Below are positions 59,295 to 64,000 of a stretch of DNA of 64,000 nt, one piece after another. Location of the stretch: NCBI RefSeq assembly GCF_000373565.1, contig NZ_KB891842.1, positions 248,001-312,000 of the forward strand. Direction: 5' to 3'. The stretch is from Streptomyces sp. HmicA12 (GTDB lineage Bacteria; Actinomycetota; Actinomycetes; Streptomycetales; Streptomycetaceae). The position numbers and the translations under genes were made by a program. The notes under the pieces are model-generated. The model did not search any database. It saw only the letters and a program-made list of their open reading frames with translations, and was not told the DNA's origin. Each line of letters starts with the position of its first letter. Position 1 is the first letter of the stretch.

Positions 59295-59668
59295 GGGTGG
59301 TGGCCCCGCAGGACGGGCCGTGGCTCGACGGTGCCGCGGGCCGGCTCGTGCGCCCGTACACGATCAGCAATGGACGCACCCGGCCGAGCACGGCGCTCGA
59401 CCTGCTGACCCTCGTCATGGCCACCGGGGCGACCCCCCTCGGCTACCTGGGGCCCGAGCACAGCCAGGCGCTCGAACTGTGTGCGCATCCCACATCGGTC
59501 GCCGAGATCGCCGGGCATCTGAAACTCCCCGCAGCCGTCACCAAGGTGCTCCTCTCCGACCTCGTCGACTGCGGGGCGATCACCGCCAAGCCCCCCACGT
59601 TCCACGACAACCCCACGGACCGGTCGCTACTGGAGGCAGTGCTCGATGGACTACGACGACAGCTCTGA
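59291..59668 (+). CDS. cvnC: DUF742 protein CvnC
   Basis: About 125 residues, a winged-helix-like DUF742 protein: RLVRPYTISNGRTRPSTALDLLTLV, LGPEHSQALELCAHPTSVAEIAGHLKLPAAVTKVLLSDLVDCGAI. TTG 59291 overlaps the cvnB stop; GTG 59297 or 59300 would shorten it slightly. It overlaps cvnD by 23 bases. The motifs suggest DNA- or protein-binding within the conservon complex. Confidence 0.9.
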   Translation: MRVVAPQDGPWLDGAAGRLVRPYTISNGRTRPSTALDLLTLVMATGATPLGYLGPEHSQALELCAHPTSVAEIAGHLKLPAAVTKVLLSDLVDCGAITAKPPTFHDNPTDRSLLEAVLDGLRRQL

Positions 59669-60245
59669 CCTGTTCCCCACCGCACTGAAGATCTTGGTCG
59701 CGGGCGGGTTCGGGGTCGGCAAGACGACCTTCGTCGGAGCGGTCAGTGAGATCGCTCCGCTCAGCACGGAAGAGCTGCTCACCACGGTCAGCGCGGACAC
59801 CGACAATCTCGACGGCATCGAGAACAAGGTCGAGACGACGGTCGCGATGGACTTCGGGCGGATCACCCTGGACCCCGAACACGTGCTCTATCTGTTCGGC
59901 ACCCCCGGCCAGGAGCGGTTCTGGTTCATGTGGGACGAACTGTCCGAGGGCGCGCTGGGGGCGGTGATCCTCGCCGACACGCGACGCCTGGAGGACTGCT
60001 TCGCGGCCGTCGACTTCTTCGAGGAGCGCGGCATGGGCTTCATCGTGGCGGTCAACGAGTTCGACGGCGGCTACCGCTACGAACCCGAGGAGGTGCGTGC
60101 CGCCATCGACCTGGACCCCGCGGTGCCGGTGGTCCGCTGCGACGCGCGCATCTCCAGCTCCGGCATCCAGACCCTGCTCACCCTGGTCCGGCATCTGCTG
60201 GCCCACTCCGCGCCCGCCGCCAGCGGCTACGGAGCCCACACATGA
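59646..60245 (+). CDS. cvnD: Conservon Ras-like GTPase CvnD
   Basis: 199 residues. P-loop LVAGGFGVGKTTFVGAVSEI (about residues 17-37), switch II region LFGTPGQERFWFMWDEL and base-recognition segment AVNEFDGG in place of NKxD, as in MglA-like and conservon GTPases. It is the signal-transducing component acting with CvnABC near the membrane. ATG 59646 lies inside cvnC. Confidence 0.93.
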   Translation: MDYDDSSDLFPTALKILVAGGFGVGKTTFVGAVSEIAPLSTEELLTTVSADTDNLDGIENKVETTVAMDFGRITLDPEHVLYLFGTPGQERFWFMWDELSEGALGAVILADTRRLEDCFAAVDFFEERGMGFIVAVNEFDGGYRYEPEEVRAAIDLDPAVPVVRCDARISSSGIQTLLTLVRHLLAHSAPAASGYGAHT

Positions 60246-60826
60246 CATACGACGCGACCGGGCGTCTGCTGCTCACCCCGGTCGACAAGGAGGGCCCCGA
60301 CCGGGCTCGGCGGCTGCGCAGGCTCGACCTGGGGCAGCGGCCCGAGCCCGCCTTCGACATGTTCGCGGACCGGCTCGCCGACGTGACCGGGGCTCCCTAC
60401 GCCATGGTCAACTTCATCGACGAGAACCGGCAGTTCTTCGCCGGACTGCACACGCCCGACGGCGGTCACCGGGGCGGCGAACTGAGCGCGGCGGCGGCCG
60501 AGTCCGTCGCCGACAGCTCGGTGAGCCGCTATATGGCGCGCGATCACGGCTACTGCCCGCATGTAGTGGTGCGGCGCAAAGCGCTCGTCCTTGAAGACGT
60601 GTGCGACTATCCGCGGTTCGCGGGCAACCCTGTGGTCGACGAGATCGGGATCCGCTCCTATTTGGGCGCTCCGCTGATCGACGACCGTACGGGGCTCGCG
60701 CTCGGCACCGTGTGCGTGGTGGACACCGAACCGCGCCCATGGGGCCGGTCCGGGCTCGCGACCATCAAGGCGATGGCCGGCGAGCTGATGGACCTGGTGC
60801 GCAGGCGGGGGGACCTGATCGTCTGA
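60242..60826 (+). CDS. GAF domain protein of the conservon operon
   Basis: 194 residues. One GAF domain spans about residues 35-185 (FDMFADRLADVTGAPYAMVNFIDENRQFFAGLHTP ... YCPHVVVRRKALVLEDVCDYPRFAGNPVVDEIGIRSYLGAPLIDDRTGLALGTVCVVDTEPRPW). No output domain is attached. ATG 60242 overlaps the cvnD stop (ATGA), so it is a fifth member of the operon. Some conservons have a P450 at this position; here a small-molecule or redox sensor takes it, probably modulating the GTPase module. Confidence 0.9.
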   Translation: MTYDATGRLLLTPVDKEGPDRARRLRRLDLGQRPEPAFDMFADRLADVTGAPYAMVNFIDENRQFFAGLHTPDGGHRGGELSAAAAESVADSSVSRYMARDHGYCPHVVVRRKALVLEDVCDYPRFAGNPVVDEIGIRSYLGAPLIDDRTGLALGTVCVVDTEPRPWGRSGLATIKAMAGELMDLVRRRGDLIV

Positions 60827-61007
60827 CGGACGTCCTACGGCACGTTGGGAGCCTCCTTGATGCCTCCTGGACGCCTCCTTGAAGCAGACGGTCGATTCTC
60901 CGGATTCCCGAATCGGCACTCTCCCGGGTGTCGAGAACGCGACGCCGGCTCCGTCCTCGGTGTAACAGTGGCCACAAGGGGCCACGCGACCGAGAAGGAG
61001 TTCCACC

Positions 61008-61448
61008 ATGGCGATCCAGCGCATGGACAACATCGGCATCGTCGTCGAAGACCTGGATGCCGCCGTCGCCTTCTTCACCGCGCTCGGCATGGAGCTGGAA
61101 GGCACAGCGGACATCGAGGGCCTGGTGGCGGACCGCATGGTCGGACTCGACGGTGTCCGCAGCGCCATCGCGATGATGCGGACACCGGACGGCCACGGCA
61201 AGCTCGAACTGACCAAGTTCCACACCCCCGCGGCCATCGACGCCACACCGCTCAACCCGCCGCCCAACACCCTGGGCCTGCATCGCGTCATGTTCGCCGT
61301 CGACGACATCGACGACACCATCGCCCGCCTGCGCCCCCACGGCGCCGAGCTCCTGGGCGAGGTGGCGCAGTACGAGAACAGCTACCGGCTGTGCAACCTT
61401 CGCGGCCCCGCGGGCATCGTGGTAGCCCTGGCCGAACAGATCGGCTAG
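61008..61448 (+). CDS. VOC family (glyoxalase-like) protein
   Basis: 146 residues. RMDNIGIVVEDLDAAVAFFTALGMELEG starts the first module and LGLHRVMFAVDDIDDTIARLRPHGAELLGEVAQYENSYRLCNLRGPAGIVVALAEQI the second, with His and Glu positions typical of metal-dependent VOC enzymes. GAGAAGGAGT precedes ATG 61008. It is a single gene; upstream (60827-61007) only a short imperfect repeat of GCCTCCTTGA was seen. Confidence 0.87.
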   Translation: MAIQRMDNIGIVVEDLDAAVAFFTALGMELEGTADIEGLVADRMVGLDGVRSAIAMMRTPDGHGKLELTKFHTPAAIDATPLNPPPNTLGLHRVMFAVDDIDDTIARLRPHGAELLGEVAQYENSYRLCNLRGPAGIVVALAEQIG

Positions 61449-61538
61449 TCGCCCTTCAGCGAATCCATGACGCTCGACGCGTCGCGGTGGAGTGCCGACA
61501 ACGGCCCGGCGCTTCGACGCCCCAGATCACACCCCGTG

Positions 61539-63455
61539 TCACACGGTCACGGTCTCCCCGTCCGGGAACGTGACACGCACCGCCCCGTCCGCCCCGTCCA
61601 CCTCGCACGTGATCGACGTCCGCAACGCCTCCGGGTGCACCGCGTCGCGGGTCAGTGCCACCAGGGCGACGTGGACGCTCGCGCCGCCCGGATGGCCGGT
61701 GGAGCGCAGGTACGGGGTCGCGGAGTGCGGACCGTACGCGTTGGCCTCGACCTCGTGGGCGACGCCGGTCTCCGTGTCCCATCCGAACAGGGCCACCATG
61801 GCACTGGTCAGGCCCTGCTCCGTACGCGCGAGCGCCCAGCCCGGGCCATCCGCGCTGTGCGGCCGGGCACGGTCGGCGACCGCGTGGCCGCCCTCGCGGA
61901 CCGTGCAGCCCGCCGGAGCCTGCACCCGGTGCACCCGCAGTTCCCACGGGCCGTGCAACACGCTCGTCGACTCGATCGGGAACTCCGCGTCGCTGCCCGG
62001 GAGTTGTGCCTCATGACGGGACGAGGCGCGGCGCCCCTCGCACGTGAGGGGGTGAATGCGGCGGCGGCGCGACGGCGTGCCGTCGGCGTCGAGCAGCGCG
62101 ATGTGGTTGTCGACGGTGCGGGCCCAGGCGTGCGGAGCGGACTCGGGGGCCGTGGCCGTGGAGTAGGCGAGCTTCGCGTAGTGCGGATCGTCGGTGGCCG
62201 GACCGTCGAGCGGATTGTGGTCGCTGCCGTGGTTGATCAGACGGACGATCCCGTCGTGCTGCGAGCCGTGCAGCAGCCAGCCGGGTGCCGGCAGAGCCGT
62301 GTACTGCTCCGACTGCTCCACGGGCAGCGGGAGTTCGCGCTCCGTCCACACCGGGTGGTCGGCGGGGAGCAGCAGTCCGAGGAAGCCCTTGCTCGCCCAG
62401 TACGGTGACGCGGGCCCGGAGTACGGCTGGGTGGCCGGCAGGAACGTGTCGTACCAGCCCAGTGGCAGCAGCCCGCGCTCGTCCGGCACCCCGCGCTCCA
62501 CGAAGTGCCGGGCCGTGCCGGAGGCGAGTCGCCGGGTGAGCCCGGGCGCGAGCGGAGTGCAGTCGGCCAGGGCGCCCATCCACACGGGAGCCGTCGCCGC
62601 GAACCGGTACGTCAGCGACCGGCCCTGGTGCACGGGCGCGCCGTCCCCGCCGAAGAACTGCGGGTAGGGGGCGAGGAACTGGGCCAGCCGGTCGCGGTAG
62701 ACCTCGGCGCGCCCGCCGTCCCCGCCCTCGCCCGCCATCCGGGCCCACAGCAGTGGGTACAGGTGCATGGCCCAGCCGATGTAGTAGTCGAAGTTGCGGC
62801 CGTCGCCGTCGCTGTACCAGCCGTCACCGACGTACCAGTCCTCGATCCGGTCCAGGCCGCCGTCGATGTCGCTCTGGCTGTACGGCGCGCCGACCGAGGC
62901 CAGGAACTGCTCGGACACCACCTGGAAGAGCCGCCAGTTGTTGTCCCAGGTCCGCCGACCGACGAAACCCGAGAACCAGTCGACGACCTGCTCCTGGACC
63001 CGGCTGTCGAGGCGGTCCCAGATCCAGGGCCGGGTCTCGTGCAGGCCGATCGCGATCGAGGCGGCCTCCACCATCTGCTGGGAGCAGTCGGTGAGTTCGG
63101 GCCAGGCCTCCCCGCTGTCACGGTCCGTGCCCGTTGTCAGACCCTCCGTGTACCTTTCGATCAGGTGGGAGATCACGGACGGTCCCGGCTCGTCCGGCTT
63201 GTCCTGCCCGCCCGCGCCCGCGATCCGGAAGGAGGCCAGCAGAAATGTCCGAGCGAACCCTTCGAGCCCGTCCGAGACGACCCCGGACCAGCTGGCCCGC
63301 CCCGGCAGCCGGTACTGGGCGAAGCCCGGCGTCGCGTACGGCAGCAGAGCGTTCAACTGCCGGTCGGCCAGGGCCTCCCAGTGCGCCCGTGTCCAGCCCG
63401 TCCGGGGGGAGCGGACGCGGTCTGTGGGCGGCAGGGAGAAGTGCGGGGCGGGCAT
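61539..63455 (-). CDS. DUF2264 domain-containing protein
   Basis: 638 residues. The N-terminal two thirds (about 20-380) are an alpha/alpha-barrel-like DUF2264 domain with many aromatic motifs (WELTDCSQQMVEAASIAIGLHETRPWIWDRLD-type, RTWDNNWRLFQVVSEQFLASVG, GWYSDGDGRNFDYYIGWAMHLYPLLWARM, PQFFGGDGAPVHQGRSLTYRFAATAP). The remainder is beta-rich, similar to polysaccharide lyase C-terminal domains. No signal peptide is visible. The family is linked to uronic-acid polysaccharide breakdown. Its neighbour, a family 8 lyase on the same strand, supports a role on oligosaccharide products. Confidence 0.87.
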   Translation of the reverse strand: MPAPHFSLPPTDRVRSPRTGWTRAHWEALADRQLNALLPYATPGFAQYRLPGRASWSGVVSDGLEGFARTFLLASFRIAGAGGQDKPDEPGPSVISHLIERYTEGLTTGTDRDSGEAWPELTDCSQQMVEAASIAIGLHETRPWIWDRLDSRVQEQVVDWFSGFVGRRTWDNNWRLFQVVSEQFLASVGAPYSQSDIDGGLDRIEDWYVGDGWYSDGDGRNFDYYIGWAMHLYPLLWARMAGEGGDGGRAEVYRDRLAQFLAPYPQFFGGDGAPVHQGRSLTYRFAATAPVWMGALADCTPLAPGLTRRLASGTARHFVERGVPDERGLLPLGWYDTFLPATQPYSGPASPYWASKGFLGLLLPADHPVWTERELPLPVEQSEQYTALPAPGWLLHGSQHDGIVRLINHGSDHNPLDGPATDDPHYAKLAYSTATAPESAPHAWARTVDNHIALLDADGTPSRRRRIHPLTCEGRRASSRHEAQLPGSDAEFPIESTSVLHGPWELRVHRVQAPAGCTVREGGHAVADRARPHSADGPGWALARTEQGLTSAMVALFGWDTETGVAHEVEANAYGPHSATPYLRSTGHPGGASVHVALVALTRDAVHPEALRTSITCEVDGADGAVRVTFPDGETVTV

Positions 63456-63521
63456 GGTGGTTCGCTGGCTCCTCGGTCGGGCGGGGCGGACGGGTCGGGC
63501 GGCGAAGAAGTGGGCCCGGGC

Positions 63522-64000
63522 TCAGATGAGTTCGGCCGTGTGGGTATGACCGCGCGAGCCGCCCAATCGGACGGTGAGTACGGCGCGGCGGCCAGGTGTG
63601 ACGCTGATCGTGCCGTCGGCGCTGATCACTCGGCTTACAGGGAACGGCAGTTGCAGGGTGAGCGTCGCCGTGGTGCGGCCCGGGTCGGCGACCGCGACCG
63701 TGATGCCCTCGTGCCGACGGCGGACCAGGACGGTGCAGGGGCCGTCCGCGAGCAGCCCGTCGGCGCTGCCCGCCGCCCAGAAGTGCGCGGCGAGCAGCCC
63801 GAGGCGGGGTGACTCCACGGCCTGCACGGTGGCGTCGTTGGCGATGATCCGGACCGGCCGGGAGCGGGACCAGGCGCCCGTCGCGGCGGCGCTCGCGCCC
63901 GGCAGCAGGACATAGGCGTAGGAGGCGGATGTGGGGGAGGGGCCGTGATCGAACCAGAGAGTGGCGTACCGGCGGGTGACCGGAGTCGTGCTGCCACCGG
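63522..64000 (-). CDS. Polysaccharide lyase family 8 protein, C-terminal part
   Basis: The frame is open to the window edge, so only the last 159 or so residues are seen. YATLWFDHGPSPTSASYAYVLLPG is the hallmark of the PL8 central/C-terminal domain (hyaluronate, chondroitin and xanthan lyases). The final 100 residues (HFWAAGSADGLLADGPCTVLVRR ... SVTPGRRAVLTVRLGGSRGH) form the terminal beta-sandwich. The catalytic Asn/His/Tyr lie in the missing part. It ends 66 bases upstream of the DUF2264 start, and the two probably form an operon for anionic polysaccharide degradation. Confidence 0.85.
   Translation of the reverse strand, partial: GGSTTPVTRRYATLWFDHGPSPTSASYAYVLLPGASAAATGAWSRSRPVRIIANDATVQAVESPRLGLLAAHFWAAGSADGLLADGPCTVLVRRRHEGITVAVADPGRTTATLTLQLPFPVSRVISADGTISVTPGRRAVLTVRLGGSRGHTHTAELI

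Noticed and set aside
60839..60895. Short imperfect repeats GCCTCCTTGA/GCCTCCTGGA before the second VOC gene
   Set aside because: Three short degenerate copies with no dyad symmetry or promoter relation; probably simple-sequence drift.
1..64000. tRNA, rRNA, CRISPR array, insertion sequence or prophage
   Set aside because: None was seen on either strand: no repeat-spacer pattern, transposase motif or tRNA-like end was found. A tRNA scan was not run.

Overview
The window is very GC-rich actinobacterial chromosome and almost certainly comes from a Streptomyces species. The evidence is the codon bias, frequent GTG/TTG starts, 4-base ATGA/GTGA gene overlaps, a conservon operon and a hopanoid cluster of Streptomyces type. 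From memory, the order from the SCO6745-like gene through idi, galE, the CDP-alcohol transferase genes and the hopanoid genes to the XRE/DUF6126 pair matches Streptomyces coelicolor around SCO6745-SCO6771. No rRNA, tRNA, CRISPR array or insertion sequence was seen.

Layout. 62-10009: ABC-F protein, Tex, an LPFR small protein, an SCO6745-family protein, enoyl-CoA hydratase, an anti-sigma-type ATPase, idi, a methyltransferase-acetyltransferase fusion preceded by a 24-codon leader ORF, and a cation efflux protein. 10176-18436: galE, then a tight seven-gene operon (CDP-alcohol transferase/DUF5941, cytidylyltransferase, glycerol-1-phosphate-dehydrogenase-like enzyme, second CDP-alcohol transferase, GT2, and an ABC exporter permease and ATPase), closed by a strong terminator. 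It looks like a complete but unassigned pathway for a phospho-polyol surface polymer or lipid. 18796-32627: the hopanoid operon hpnC-hpnD-(small ORF)-hpnE-prenyl synthase-shc-hpnG-hpnH-ispG-dxs-hpnO, then an XRE-cupin regulator with a phased double operator and a DUF6126 membrane peptide. It carries its own MEP-pathway genes, so precursor supply, C30 cyclisation and side-chain synthesis are co-encoded.

32819-45834: tyrosine phosphatase, a c-di-AMP riboswitch driving a LysM-M23 endopeptidase, SGNH hydrolase, SIMPL protein, a TetR/APC permease pair with an operator, a small hypothetical protein, Dps, AraC and NB-ARC/TPR regulators and two alpha/beta hydrolases. 45841-51912: a four-gene catabolic operon on the minus strand (acyl-CoA dehydrogenase, ThDP decarboxylase, Glu/Leu-type dehydrogenase, ADP-forming acyl-CoA synthetase), every junction a 4-base overlap. 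Its promoter carries an operator nearly identical to the one at the TetR/permease pair, suggesting one regulon.

52094-64000: MBL-fold hydrolase, P450, patatin/TetR divergent pair with two palindromes, VOC protein, conservon cvnABCD plus a GAF gene, a second VOC protein, DUF2264 protein and the C-terminal end of a family 8 polysaccharide lyase cut by the window edge.
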